A stretch of DNA of 64,000 bases from Paenibacillus sp. PvR098 (GTDB taxonomy: Bacteria > Bacillota > Bacilli > Paenibacillales > NBRC-103111), in assembly GCF_017833255.1 (NCBI RefSeq), contig NZ_JAFIBU010000001.1, forward strand, positions 1,302,001-1,366,000, in the 5' to 3' direction. This document shows, one piece after another, positions 50,019 to 58,562 of this stretch; the stretch's first letter is position 1; each line of letters starts with the position of its first letter. A model generated the notes under the pieces. That model saw only the letters and a program-made list of their open reading frames with translations. It was not told where the DNA came from and did no database searches. The translations under genes and the position numbers were made by a program.

Positions 50019-50660
50019 CTATTGTTTCCGCGGCAAGATGGAAATCCGGTGGGGGGGGACGCCTAAACCGCGTTCCACCGCTTCGGATATCATCTTTTTT
50101 ACTGTCAAATTTTCCGCTCCTTTGGCTACGACAAGCACGCCCCGGATTGTGGGCTTGATGGTCTTGGCCACGAGCGGCTTCTTGCCTCCCGACACCTCAT
50201 AGAGAACAACTTCCCCTTTACGTGAAATATCTGTAATATGCCTTTTGGTCCCTTGATGATCCTGTTCGTTCGTAATCTGCTGCGTTTCCTGGGTATTGCG
50301 TTCAACCGTAACCTCCTCCGTCGATTCAATAGTTACGAGCACTTCCACCTCGCCCACCCCAACGATTTTGGTTAAAATATCCCTGAGCTGCGACTGATAG
50401 GCCTCCTCAAATTCATAGAAGGGATTGTGCTCCTTACCGTTTGAACCAAAGGCTGGCTGCGACGGATCAGCAGGAGAAGCCCGTCCCTCGCCGATGGGAT
50501 CTACCTCTTTCACTGTAATGAAAGAGTTCAGTATCATGAAAGCAGCTCCAACCAGCCCCATCAGCAGAAGCCAGCGCAAGGTCTGGATTCGTTTCGGTCC
50601 GCCGGGACCTCCGCCGAATAGACTAAAGGGCCACCTCAGTTTCTCTGCGTTGTCTCCCAT
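50019..50660 (-). CDS. spoIIIAG: Stage III sporulation protein AG
   Basis: A 213-residue protein with one membrane helix (LRWLLLMGLVGAAFMILNSFI) and an external ring-building domain (GVGEVEVLVTIESTEEVTVERN ... IRGVLVVAKGAENLTVKKMISEAVERGLGVPPHRI). In B. subtilis SpoIIIAG forms a large ring in the intermembrane space. Confidence 0.94.
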   Translation of the reverse strand: MGDNAEKLRWPFSLFGGGPGGPKRIQTLRWLLLMGLVGAAFMILNSFITVKEVDPIGEGRASPADPSQPAFGSNGKEHNPFYEFEEAYQSQLRDILTKIVGVGEVEVLVTIESTEEVTVERNTQETQQITNEQDHQGTKRHITDISRKGEVVLYEVSGGKKPLVAKTIKPTIRGVLVVAKGAENLTVKKMISEAVERGLGVPPHRISILPRKQ

Positions 50661-50666
50661 CGATTT

Positions 50667-51425
50667 TCACCTCCTTGAGGTCTGGCTCATCTGGATCTGG
50701 ATTTGCTCCCGAGAGAGCTGCCAATCTTGCTCCAGCATCAGCATGATTTGCGTTTGTTTCTGCAGCGCCTCCGGGGACGAATGTTCCCGGAGATGATCAT
50801 CTGAAGCCCATACAGGCTCCTTATCTCTTCTGTTTTCGCCAATGTCAACCCGAATGCTCGAGACCGGTTCGATTGGTTTCATCGGCTTGGTCAATTCGCT
50901 GTTCTCCGCGGATTCAGATCGTCCAAGATACGCATCATTCTCGTCTGTTGGCTCAAAGTCTACGATCAAGGCCACGTGCTGAATGACAGCCTGCCCATTC
51001 TCATCCGGTATGGTGTCGACATGTACACTTTGCACCTGTACATCTGACGTCTGCTCGATCTTGCGTTTGATCAAATCGGCAACTTGGCTTTGCACCATCC
51101 GGTGAGATTGCTCCTCCTGCCTAAGACGCAGTGTCTCCGCTCTTTGCTGTATGGCGGGCAGCGGCTCCATCCGCTCCATACCGTTATCGGTCTGCCAACT
51201 CCAGGCCTTATCCTGCTTGAAGAGAGCGGAATCAAGACTCTGATCGATTTGAGCATGCTTCTCAAATAGCGATAGAAGCGGCTGCAGCAGCGTAAGCAGA
51301 AGAAACAGAGAGATAACCGTTTTGACATAGCGCTGCATCGATTGATTAGGCAGCAGCAAATCAACAAAAGTGGCGAGCAGAATAATCAGGATAACTGATT
51401 TGAGCCAGCCGCTCAGGAAGTCCAA
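50667..51425 (-). CDS. spoIIIAF: Stage III sporulation protein AF
   Basis: A 252-residue protein with two N-terminal membrane helices (SVILIILLATFVDLLLPN and YVKTVISLFLLLTLLQPLLSLF) and an external domain with a ring-building-like stretch (VADLIKRKIEQTSDVQVQSVHV). The C-terminal part is longer than in many relatives and charged. Confidence 0.9.
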   Translation of the reverse strand: MDFLSGWLKSVILIILLATFVDLLLPNQSMQRYVKTVISLFLLLTLLQPLLSLFEKHAQIDQSLDSALFKQDKAWSWQTDNGMERMEPLPAIQQRAETLRLRQEEQSHRMVQSQVADLIKRKIEQTSDVQVQSVHVDTIPDENGQAVIQHVALIVDFEPTDENDAYLGRSESAENSELTKPMKPIEPVSSIRVDIGENRRDKEPVWASDDHLREHSSPEALQKQTQIMLMLEQDWQLSREQIQIQMSQTSRR

Positions 51426-51453
51426 GGCGGATCCTCCTTCCTTGTTCGGAGGA

Positions 51454-52734
51454 TCATCGCATCATCACGGACACGTTCCCCGCCGCAATCAAGATTGTAA
51501 TCGCAAAGAAAAACATGAGCCCTACCGCAGCCAACGCAGCGAATACGTAAATCAAGCTTTTTCCTATCGTTTCCAAACAAGAGATCATCGGATGATCACC
51601 TAATGGCTGCATGATTGCCGCCGAAAGATTATATATGAAGGCAAGCGCAATAATTTTTAGTGCGGGGAAGGCACACAGCACCAAAATGATGACGACCCCA
51701 GACAGACCCACCGCATTTTTGACCAAAAGGGATGCGCCAATGACGGTTTCCGAGGCGTCGGAGAACAACCTGCCTACCACCGGAACAAAATTACCTGCGA
51801 TATATTTGGCCGTTCGAATGGTCACACCATCCGCAATCGCCCCTGTACCCCCTTGTACCGATATCACGCCTAAAAACACCGTAACGAATATCCCCAAACA
51901 GCCCAGACTGATCTTCCGAAGCAAATTCGCAAGCTGCGTTACTTTGTATTTGTCCGACAACGAACTTACGATGTGGAGCACGGCCGAAAAAAATAATAGT
52001 GGAAATACGACGAAATAGATCGCGGTCCCTACAGCATGAACCATGAAAATAATCAGCGGGTGCATCACAGACACTGAAACCACATTCCCCATCGAGGCCA
52101 GCAGTGTCAGGAGCAGCGGAACTACGGCAATCATGAAATGAGTCATATCCGAAATCGCCGATTTGGCGTAGCCGATCGCCAGGTTGAAACTGTTCACGGC
52201 CATTATCATCAGCACCATAAATGAGATGGCGTAAGCGATTTTGCTTACATTGTTTTTCTCAAAGGAGCTCTGAAGGGTCTCCAGCAGCATGCTGAATACC
52301 GATAGGATCACAATGGATACCAACAGCTTACCGCCATAGATCAACTCGTGAAAAAAGTAGCGCAGCATCCCGGAGAAGATTGAACTGAGGCTGATGTCTT
52401 TTGCGCCGAGAAGCAAGTCCATAAACGTAGGCGCCTGAGCGTCAGGAAAATATCCCCCATACTGCTTCATTAACTTGCTCCAATACTGTTCCACCTGATC
52501 GAGAGGAAGCCTCTCCGCTTGCTGACGGATCAGCTCCTCTACCGGTGTCGCTGCGTAGACGGTCATCCCGCAGCCCCCCGGCTTCCAGCAGCCTAAAGCG
52601 GATCCTCCGTCAACCAGCATCGCTGTTACTATAGCGATCCAGAGGAGCAGAAGCTCCGGCCGTCTAACCTTGCCACTTCCTCCGCCAAGATGCGGTCCAG
52701 TCTCAAACGACATACGTTTCTTTAGATGCAGCAT
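51454..52734 (-). CDS. spoIIIAE: Stage III sporulation protein AE
   Basis: A 426-residue protein with an N-terminal signal-like helix (LLLLWIAIVTAMLVDGGSALG), an external segment with LPLDQVEQYWSKLMKQYGG, and about eight membrane helices. It is a membrane part of the spoIIIA channel. The N-terminus (residues 1-30) is longer than typical and its start is uncertain. Confidence 0.92.
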   Translation of the reverse strand: MLHLKKRMSFETGPHLGGGSGKVRRPELLLLWIAIVTAMLVDGGSALGCWKPGGCGMTVYAATPVEELIRQQAERLPLDQVEQYWSKLMKQYGGYFPDAQAPTFMDLLLGAKDISLSSIFSGMLRYFFHELIYGGKLLVSIVILSVFSMLLETLQSSFEKNNVSKIAYAISFMVLMIMAVNSFNLAIGYAKSAISDMTHFMIAVVPLLLTLLASMGNVVSVSVMHPLIIFMVHAVGTAIYFVVFPLLFFSAVLHIVSSLSDKYKVTQLANLLRKISLGCLGIFVTVFLGVISVQGGTGAIADGVTIRTAKYIAGNFVPVVGRLFSDASETVIGASLLVKNAVGLSGVVIILVLCAFPALKIIALAFIYNLSAAIMQPLGDHPMISCLETIGKSLIYVFAALAAVGLMFFFAITILIAAGNVSVMMR

Positions 52735-52782
52735 AGCTTCATCTCCTGGTTCGCTTCGCCTCTCCAGCGTCCCTCATTCGGA

Positions 52783-53181
52783 TTATGCGGGGAGCAGCTT
52801 GACCACCGTTTCGATGATGACAGATACGATCGGAATAGCCATCACCATGATGAGGATTTTGCCGGATAGCTCAATCTTAGAGGCGATTGCTTCCTGCCCC
52901 GCGTCTCTGACGACCTGCGCCCCAAATTCCGCGATATAGGCGATGCCGATAATTTTCAGTATGGTCTTTAGGAAGATCAGGTTGATATCAGCTTTGTTCG
53001 CGAGTTCCTCCAGTACCCCGATGACAGTGGATATTTTCCCTATCAGAAACAGGAAGATCGTGATTCCTGTGAAGGCAGTAAGCAAAAAGGCGAACATGGG
53101 CTTCTGCTCTTTGATGATCAGCACCAGAACCGTTGTAATCAGACCGAGCCCTACTACTTGAATGATTTCCATGGGTTTCAC
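52783..53181 (-). CDS. spoIIIAD: Stage III sporulation protein AD
   Basis: A 132-residue protein with four membrane segments, of SpoIIIAC/AD type: MEIIQVVGLGLITTVLVLIIKEQKPMFAF, AYIAEFGAQVVRDAGQEAIASKIELSGKILI. A ribosome site (GAGGTGAAACCC) precedes the ATG. Confidence 0.93.
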   Translation of the reverse strand: MKPMEIIQVVGLGLITTVLVLIIKEQKPMFAFLLTAFTGITIFLFLIGKISTVIGVLEELANKADINLIFLKTILKIIGIAYIAEFGAQVVRDAGQEAIASKIELSGKILIMVMAIPIVSVIIETVVKLLPA

Positions 53182-53186
53182 CTCCT

Positions 53187-53390
53187 CTATTGGAAGAGGA
53201 AAATCGTCTTGATCTCATTAAACAGGTTGTCTAATAAACGGACGACCATGAACAACACCACGACAAAACCGATGACTGTCACCCAATGTGCCATATCTTC
53301 CTTGCCCATCTGCTTAAGTACGGTATGAATCATGGCGATAATGATGCCGATGCCGGCAATCTGAAATATCGCGTCTACATCTACGTTCAT
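53187..53390 (-). CDS. spoIIIAC: Stage III sporulation protein AC
   Basis: A 67-residue protein with two membrane helices (AIFQIAGIGIIIAMIHTVLKQMGKEDMA and VTVIGFVVVLFMVVRLL). The start was set at the ATG at 53390 (MNVDVDAI), matching the 68-residue B. subtilis protein and following TAGGTGAGGTGCC. SpoIIIAD begins 5 bases after its end. Confidence 0.93.
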   Translation of the reverse strand: MNVDVDAIFQIAGIGIIIAMIHTVLKQMGKEDMAHWVTVIGFVVVLFMVVRLLDNLFNEIKTIFLFQ

Positions 53391-53404
53391 TGGCGGCACC
53401 TCAC

Positions 53405-53923
53405 CTAATACATCAAGATTACGACGAGTAGCCCCATCAGTACTCCCAGGCTCTTCCACATCCGCTCATACCGCTGCTGCTCCTCACGCGCGTATTCCGC
53501 TTCCCCCTGCAGTTGACTGACGGCCAGCCTGAGGTGCTTGACCTGGTCTTCTCTGTCGGTCAGCCCCAGCGTATAGCCGAGCTGCAAAAGTACCTCCCTT
53601 TCGGAGGGCTTCATGGAAGTGTGCCGCCAGCCTGACGTTACTGTCTGTTCCCAGATCGTCTGGACGGAACGCCCGTCCCGCTTCACCAGCTCAGCCGCCG
53701 TATCCAGAAACAACCTTCCCACAAGTGGTGTGCCTGAGCGTCCAATTTGCCTGAGTGCTTCCGGCAGCGGAGTAAAGCCGTATACGATTTCCGTCTCCAG
53801 CCGCTGTAAGAGCCTGATCAACTCGGAGACCTGTTTGGGCCTTCGCGATAATTGAGATGCTTGGTAAAATCCCAAGAGGGTGCCCGCCAGCAGAATTAGC
53901 ATGGCGCCAAGCAGCTTCAGCAT
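53405..53923 (-). CDS. spoIIIAB: Stage III sporulation protein AB
   Basis: A 172-residue protein (B. subtilis 171): N-terminal helix (LKLLGAMLILLAGTLLGFYQA), a soluble helical domain (RPKQVSELIRLLQRLETEIVYGFTPLPEALRQI) resembling type II secretion GspF-like parts, and a C-terminal helix (LGVLMGLLVVILMY). Confidence 0.93.
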   Translation of the reverse strand: MLKLLGAMLILLAGTLLGFYQASQLSRRPKQVSELIRLLQRLETEIVYGFTPLPEALRQIGRSGTPLVGRLFLDTAAELVKRDGRSVQTIWEQTVTSGWRHTSMKPSEREVLLQLGYTLGLTDREDQVKHLRLAVSQLQGEAEYAREEQQRYERMWKSLGVLMGLLVVILMY

Positions 53924-53948
53924 TCGGGATTCCTTCTTTTACTCTCTC

Positions 53949-54959
53949 TCATAAGGTCATCCCCCCCCCTCTCAAGGCAAGCCTTACATCCAACCGGTTA
54001 CCTTCCTTGTCGAACACAGCCGTTTCTGGCCCCGGAGACGCAGTTCCCGCCTTGCGGTATAAAACTACGAATCGGTCAAACACGCCTGCTTCCATCAACT
54101 CCCGCAGGATCGGCCTTCGTTTCACATCCTCGATATCCCGGCCATGTGCGGTCGCTACAACGCTGATTCCAGCATGCAGCGCTTCATGAATGGCGCTTGC
54201 ATCCTCAGACCGCCCGATTTCATCGGCGATTAGCACTTCCGGCGACATCGAACGGATCATCATCATCATGCCTTCCGCCTTGGGGCATCCGTCGAGCACA
54301 TCGGTTCGGGGGCCTACGTCAAAAGTCGGTACGCCTTTCACACAGGCTGCGATCTCGGAGCGTTCGTCTACGATACCGACTTTGCAGCTTCTGTATGGTC
54401 TTCCCGATTCATTTTCCTTGCCGCCGGAACTTAGGAGACGGGCCAGATCCCGAATGAATGTGGTCTTGCCTTGCTGCGGCGGAGAAATGACCAGCGTTCG
54501 ATAAACCCGCCCTTCTCTTGTCTCCAGCAAGTAAGGCAAGACGCCTGCAGCAGCCCGCTTCCACTCTCGGGCAAGCCGAATGTTGAATCCGCTGATGTCT
54601 TTGATATATTTCACTTTGCCCTGCTCAACCACCGTGCGGCCGGAAAGACCGATTCGATGTCCGCCAGCCACGGTAATGAAACCCCTCTTCAACTCTTCCT
54701 CAAAGGTGTACATCGAATGCTGTGTTAAGAGCTCCAGCAGCGTTGCGCAGTCCTTATGCGTTGGCCGATATGCTTGTTCGGCGTCCGGGGTCAAGCCGCC
54801 CTTTTCGGAAACAAAACTGTACCCCGCGCTCCATATGACCTCAAGCGGACGCGATTCGCGAATGCGGATCTCTTGTAATTCAGTTTGAATTCGCGTTGGT
54901 AGAGTTGATAGAATGTGCCGCACAGGTGCCGACAAAAACGGTAATACCGAACCGATCAA
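53949..54959 (-). CDS. spoIIIAA: Stage III sporulation protein AA (AAA+ ATPase)
   Basis: A roughly 336-residue secretion-type ATPase. The P-loop is SPPQQGKTTFIRDLARLL, with KVGIVDERSEIAACVKG and EVLIADEIGRSEDASAIHEALHAGISVVATAHG (Walker B and following). It is thought to power the spoIIIA channel. The start is uncertain: a TTG at 54959 lies after GGGGGGATGGG; an ATG at 54974 lacks a ribosome site. It is the first gene of the eight-gene operon. Confidence 0.93.
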   Translation of the reverse strand: MIGSVLPFLSAPVRHILSTLPTRIQTELQEIRIRESRPLEVIWSAGYSFVSEKGGLTPDAEQAYRPTHKDCATLLELLTQHSMYTFEEELKRGFITVAGGHRIGLSGRTVVEQGKVKYIKDISGFNIRLAREWKRAAAGVLPYLLETREGRVYRTLVISPPQQGKTTFIRDLARLLSSGGKENESGRPYRSCKVGIVDERSEIAACVKGVPTFDVGPRTDVLDGCPKAEGMMMMIRSMSPEVLIADEIGRSEDASAIHEALHAGISVVATAHGRDIEDVKRRPILRELMEAGVFDRFVVLYRKAGTASPGPETAVFDKEGNRLDVRLALRGGGMTL

Positions 54960-55102
54960 AACCCATCCCCCCATATTGCAACTGGTACGGCGGTGTCTCC
55001 GGCGTCAGTCGTCAACAATCTTGCGATGGTTACGACGTTATTTCAATAAGCTGTCCATCTACTACAATCATGTGTATGCCTCACCTAGTGAAATATGACA
55101 GT

Positions 55103-55375
55103 TTACTTTTTTAAGATTCCGATAAAAATGCAGCTGACTCCCGCCATCACCCACAGCATTTTGCCTACCGAAAGCTTATCCGCCATCCCTACCAGCCCAA
55201 TCGTCGTCGTCGTTAACAGTACGAACGGCCCTACGAGGGCAAGCCCCGAGTTCACGAGCAGCGCTTTCTCAATCTGATTGAAGCGGAGCATGAGCATGGC
55301 CGCGGCGATCTCGATACTCCCTGAAACAATTCGGATCATGGCCATACTGAGCACTATCTTGTTCAACATCGACAT
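55103..55375 (-). CDS. yqhV: YqhV family protein (DUF2619)
   Basis: A 90-residue protein with three membrane helices (MAMIRIVSGSIEIAAAMLMLRF, LLVNSGLALVGPFVLLTTTTIGL, MLWVMAGVSCIFIGILKK), characteristic of DUF2619. As in B. subtilis, it lies just upstream of spoIIIAA. GAGGTGAGATAG precedes the ATG. Confidence 0.88.
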   Translation of the reverse strand: MSMLNKIVLSMAMIRIVSGSIEIAAAMLMLRFNQIEKALLVNSGLALVGPFVLLTTTTIGLVGMADKLSVGKMLWVMAGVSCIFIGILKK

Positions 55376-55452
55376 CTATCTCACCTCATCCATTGGTTTC
55401 TATATCCATCCTATGCGGGCTCGTCTTATTTTAGGAATGCTGGGCACACCCC

Positions 55453-55574
55453 AAAGCCATCAAGCTAAGAAATTAATACACCCCAAAAACGAAAAAAAGC
55501 TATTCTTTTTGTAAATAAAGGATGGCTTTTTTTTCGTTTTGGGGGTATTCGAAAATTTTAGTTTGATGGGCATG
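55453..55574. mobile_element. Internally deleted IS231-like copy (MITE-like)
   Basis: 122 bp with inverted ends: left GCCATCAAGCTAAGA... and right ...TTTTAGTTTGATGGGCATG. Adjacent sequence (ACCCCAAAAACG with CGTTTTGGGGGT) extends the inverted repeat. The left part, including AAAGGATGG, parallels the left end of the full copy at 58563. It has no coding capacity. Confidence 0.75.
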
Positions 55575-55590
55575 TGGCTTCCCCTACTTT

Positions 55591-56013
55591 GTTGCCCGGC
55601 GCAAATATGATGAAGCGCTGAAAGCGGTGCCGGAGGCCAAAGGCAATCCGGAAACGGTTGCGGCCCAAGGACTGGCGTATTGCAACCAGCTCTTTGCGAT
55701 TGAACGAGAGCTTATAGAGGCTACACCGGAAGAACGTCACAAGGCCCGGGCAGAGTGAAGCCGTCCGGTACTGGATGCTTACCAGGTGTGGTTACGCCAG
55801 TAGAAATCCCGGACGATGCCCAAAAGCCTGATCGGCCAAGCGATTGCGTGCAGCCAGAATCAGTGGGAGAAGCTGACCGCGTTCCTGAAAGACGGGGTGC
55901 CGCGGCTCCCCGTGGAGTATTCGCAAACAGCCAATTTTTGCGACCGATCGCAAACGGCTTGATTGACCGTTCTCTACGGTTATTGTCGATCTCAACAAGC
56001 CCACAAAGCCCAG
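55591..56013 (+). pseudogene. IS66-family transposase remnant with an inverted 3' segment
   Basis: Plus strand, from 55591: [38 protein letters not shown], (stop), [14 protein letters not shown], (stop), [20 protein letters not shown], i.e. the C-terminal IS66 transposase pattern. At about 55898 the match moves to the minus strand, where [20 protein letters not shown] and [12 protein letters not shown] continue the IS66 domain (about 55900-56013). Two in-frame stops and the inversion make it inactive. Confidence 0.75.
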
Positions 56014-56102
56014 TAATAGTTTAATCGTTAATCGGAGAAACAAGGTTTCGCCCCCTTTCTATTGCTGGGATATGAAGCATTAACATAAATTCTTGTTGCA
56101 GG

Positions 56103-57635
56103 TTATATCATCGGTGAAAGCAGGCGCGCTCCTTGCTCCATTATGCGCTGTGGAAGTGAGCGATGCAGCAAATCCTCAATTCGCATCGGCACAGAATCGG
56201 TGAGATCTCGTTCGAATTGCTTTGTGAGCTCCCTAGCCACATCGGTACTGTAAATGACTTCGCATACCTCGTAATTCAGTCGAAAGCTTCTCATATCATA
56301 GTTCGCTGCACCAACCTCGGCGATCTCTCCATCAATGATCATTACTTTTGCATGCAGCTTCCCTTTATTGTACTGATAAATATGAACCCCGGCTTCCACC
56401 AGTTCTCCGAAATAAGTACGGCTTGCAAGGTCCACGAATTTTTGATCCGAATGGTGAGGGACCAACAATCTCACACGCACTCCGCGCGCTACAGCTGTCT
56501 TTATCGCCATGATGATGTCTGCATCGGGTACAAAATAGGGGGTTGTGATATCCAGAGTCTTTAGCGCTTGTGTCAGGCAAATGAAATAGACCTCACGGAT
56601 CACTTGAGTAGGAATTCCAGGATTACCTTCAAACGTCTGTATGTACGAGTTCCGCAACGCTTCTGTGTTCGTGGCGGTGTTAGCATCGTTGCCACCTAGA
56701 GTACCCAATTCAGCGGCCCATTCAGCCCCTTGTCCGGAAACGGCAATCCCTTGTGGAGTGATGTTATGTAATGGATGACGACTTGGCCCTTCAACGGGCT
56801 TTTGTTGTTTGTTTTCACCTAAGGTGTTCTTGCGTCCTCTCACCTGTATCCGTTCCGGTGAAGCAATATTCCAATGAATTTTGAAAATAGTGTGCATATC
56901 GACAGCAGCTTCACCTACGATTCGCAGGTGAGTATCACGCCAGAACCCCACATTCGGCTTTAAGCCGGTATACTCATACCCAATATTGATCCCACCAGTG
57001 AAAGCTTCCTTCCCGTCGATCACGACGATCTTACAATGATCCCGGTAATTCCAATTGGACAATATCCAAGGGAAGCGCAAGGGAAATACCGTACGGCATT
57101 CAATTCCGGCATCCATCATCCGAATGATCTGCGATCGTGGAAATTTTCTGCTCCCCCAACCATCTCTCACAAAGCGGACTCGTACACCAGCCTTGGCCCT
57201 TTCGATCAATAGATCTGTAATACGTCTGCCAACTTGGTCATCCCTATAGATGTAATATTCCAAATCAATCAAGTTTTTCGCGTTCTTTATGGATTCCATC
57301 AGTCTCTCATAGGTTTCAATGCCGTTCATAAGCACTTGGACTCGGCCGTTTCGAAGGCCATATACGGACAAATGCCGTAAAGATTGAGCGATAACCGAGG
57401 CTGAGCGGCTGAATGAATCAGGCAACGTGTCCGACTGATTATGTGGAAACGTTAGTCTTTCACGAGAAATGCGTATGGGATTTGTTATACTGAGATAGAA
57501 TACGAAACCGATGACAGGAAAAACGAGGCAAATAGCTAGCCAATTCAAAGCCTTGGCCGGTCTACGCACCTCGCGGATCGCTACGATTAACATCAAGAGT
57601 GTATTGATTAGATACAACCAAAGAATCCACACCAA
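56103..57635 (-). CDS. cls: Cardiolipin synthase (phospholipase D family)
   Basis: A 510-residue protein: two N-terminal membrane helices (about 1-20 and 30-50), and two HKD motifs, HCKIVVIDGKEAFTGG (first) and HAKVMIIDGEIAEVGAANYD (second). It joins two phosphatidylglycerols to cardiolipin. Between the two catalytic halves is a polar stretch (about 265-330, rich in Gln, Asn, Thr) that is longer than usual. The start is a TTG at 57635 after AAAGGAGG. It is the only intact large gene in the composite transposon and is likely an accessory copy. Confidence 0.93.
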   Translation of the reverse strand: MVWILWLYLINTLLMLIVAIREVRRPAKALNWLAICLVFPVIGFVFYLSITNPIRISRERLTFPHNQSDTLPDSFSRSASVIAQSLRHLSVYGLRNGRVQVLMNGIETYERLMESIKNAKNLIDLEYYIYRDDQVGRRITDLLIERAKAGVRVRFVRDGWGSRKFPRSQIIRMMDAGIECRTVFPLRFPWILSNWNYRDHCKIVVIDGKEAFTGGINIGYEYTGLKPNVGFWRDTHLRIVGEAAVDMHTIFKIHWNIASPERIQVRGRKNTLGENKQQKPVEGPSRHPLHNITPQGIAVSGQGAEWAAELGTLGGNDANTATNTEALRNSYIQTFEGNPGIPTQVIREVYFICLTQALKTLDITTPYFVPDADIIMAIKTAVARGVRVRLLVPHHSDQKFVDLASRTYFGELVEAGVHIYQYNKGKLHAKVMIIDGEIAEVGAANYDMRSFRLNYEVCEVIYSTDVARELTKQFERDLTDSVPMRIEDLLHRSLPQRIMEQGARLLSPMI

Positions 57636-57697
57636 TTTTAATTCCTCCTTTATTTATCTATATAATGCGCAACTAAGAGTTACATATACGCACAGAT

Positions 57698-57985
57698 TTG
57701 ACAGCGGTTTACCGTATGATAAAAGAAATTCGCCCACAAATGAGTCCATCACGGGTGGTGAAAAGTGTGCAGTGGATGATGTCCTTATTTAGAGGACGTA
57801 ACAATCGCAATGCAATTGGCCGAAGGGGAGCTTGGGTAATGTCTGCATTGGCACTGGCGATTGGCGCGACAGCATTTAGCTTGACCAAAGGGCCCCGAAG
57901 ATACGCCATTCAACGGTTGCTCCAACCGCTCAAAAAGAGAATAACTGAAAAAAACATCAAACCCTGCTGCTTATGTAGGGTTTGA
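57698..57985 (+). CDS. Small membrane protein (DUF3918-like), tentative
   Basis: The frame runs to 95 residues from 57698, but an internal start (MMSLFRGRNN, at 57776) is plausible. One hydrophobic helix (GAWVMSALALAIGATAFSL) is followed by a basic tail (KGPRRYAIQRLLQPLKKR). The last residues are encoded by the stem of a terminator, so the gene may have lost its original stop. It resembles DUF3918-type short proteins; this is a weak call. Confidence 0.4.
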   Translation: MTAVYRMIKEIRPQMSPSRVVKSVQWMMSLFRGRNNRNAIGRRGAWVMSALALAIGATAFSLTKGPRRYAIQRLLQPLKKRITEKNIKPCCLCRV

Positions 57986-57993
57986 TGTTTTTT
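57949..57993. terminator. Terminator at the end of the small membrane-protein gene
   Basis: A 16-bp stem (AAAACATCAAACCCT with AGGGTTTGATGTTTT) plus a T-run on both sides. It overlaps the 3' end of the 57698 gene. Confidence 0.88.
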
Positions 57994-58016
57994 CTAAATC
58001 AGTGCACATAAGGAGC

Positions 58017-58050
58017 AAACAGCCATGCATATTCAGTTGCATGGCTGTTT
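58017..58050. terminator. Perfect stem-loop in the passenger region
   Basis: AAACAGCCATGCA and TGCATGGCTGTTT form a 13-bp stem with an 8-base loop and T-rich right flank (TTTTGATTT). Confidence 0.55.
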
Positions 58051-58130
58051 TGATTTCATTCTCTAACTGCTGTACGCGGCTTTCAACTTGTTGAAGGATT
58101 TGTTGGGTTTGTTGGGACGCATTTGCAATG

Positions 58131-58232
58131 AGCGATTTTGACATAAGGGATGTGCAACAAGGACGGCCGGTCACAGGTTTTATTGAGGAATTTAATGAGA
58201 TGATGCAACGAATATTTTCGAATGACCGGTAA
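58131..58232 (+). pseudogene. 3' fragment of a YhcN/YlaJ-type lipoprotein gene
   Basis: The plus strand encodes DVQQGRPVTGFIEEFNEMMQ then RIFSNDR and a stop, aligning with DVQAGRPISGFVKEFSEMVR then RIFPNAR at the end of the lipoprotein at 5852-6355. The rest of the gene is missing. A stem-loop (58242-58272) follows, as for a normal gene end, so this is a truncated gene picked up by the element. Confidence 0.75.
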
Positions 58233-58562
58233 TCCTGTATCCCCCGTCTTTTGTATGGTGCGAAAGACGGGGCCATTCCCGTAAAATCGACGGTACGATT
58301 ATTCAACATCTCCTATCAATATCTCATCAAATAATACAGGATACATTTGTAAACATCAGCATAGAAGACACGATCTTCTATTGGATTAGACTTTTATAGT
58401 CCATTATAGAAAGGTCGGGAATAGGCTCGTTTCATTAATGCCACATGAGACATATGTACAAATCTCCTTATTTTGTGAAGAAATAAAAAGGAAGCAAAAG
58501 AGGTAATCGGGACTGGTGCTCCACCACCCTGCCCCAAACTTACAGTAAAACCGGAAGGAGCC

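Larger units (their letters stand above)
57986..58562. other. Passenger-region sequence without a clear gene
   Basis: About 580 bases. It holds a perfect 13-bp stem-loop (58017-58050), the 3' end of a YlaJ-type gene (58131-58232), and a second stem-loop (58242-58272). 58320-58562 shows nothing recognised. Confidence 0.6.

Noticed and set aside
57971-58309. Minus-strand frame with a coiled-coil-like stretch (QQTQQILQQVESRVQQLENE)
   Set aside because: The frame reads straight through a perfect terminator-like stem-loop and opposes a recognisable ylaJ fragment; no good ribosome site. Possibly a remnant, but not supportable as a gene.
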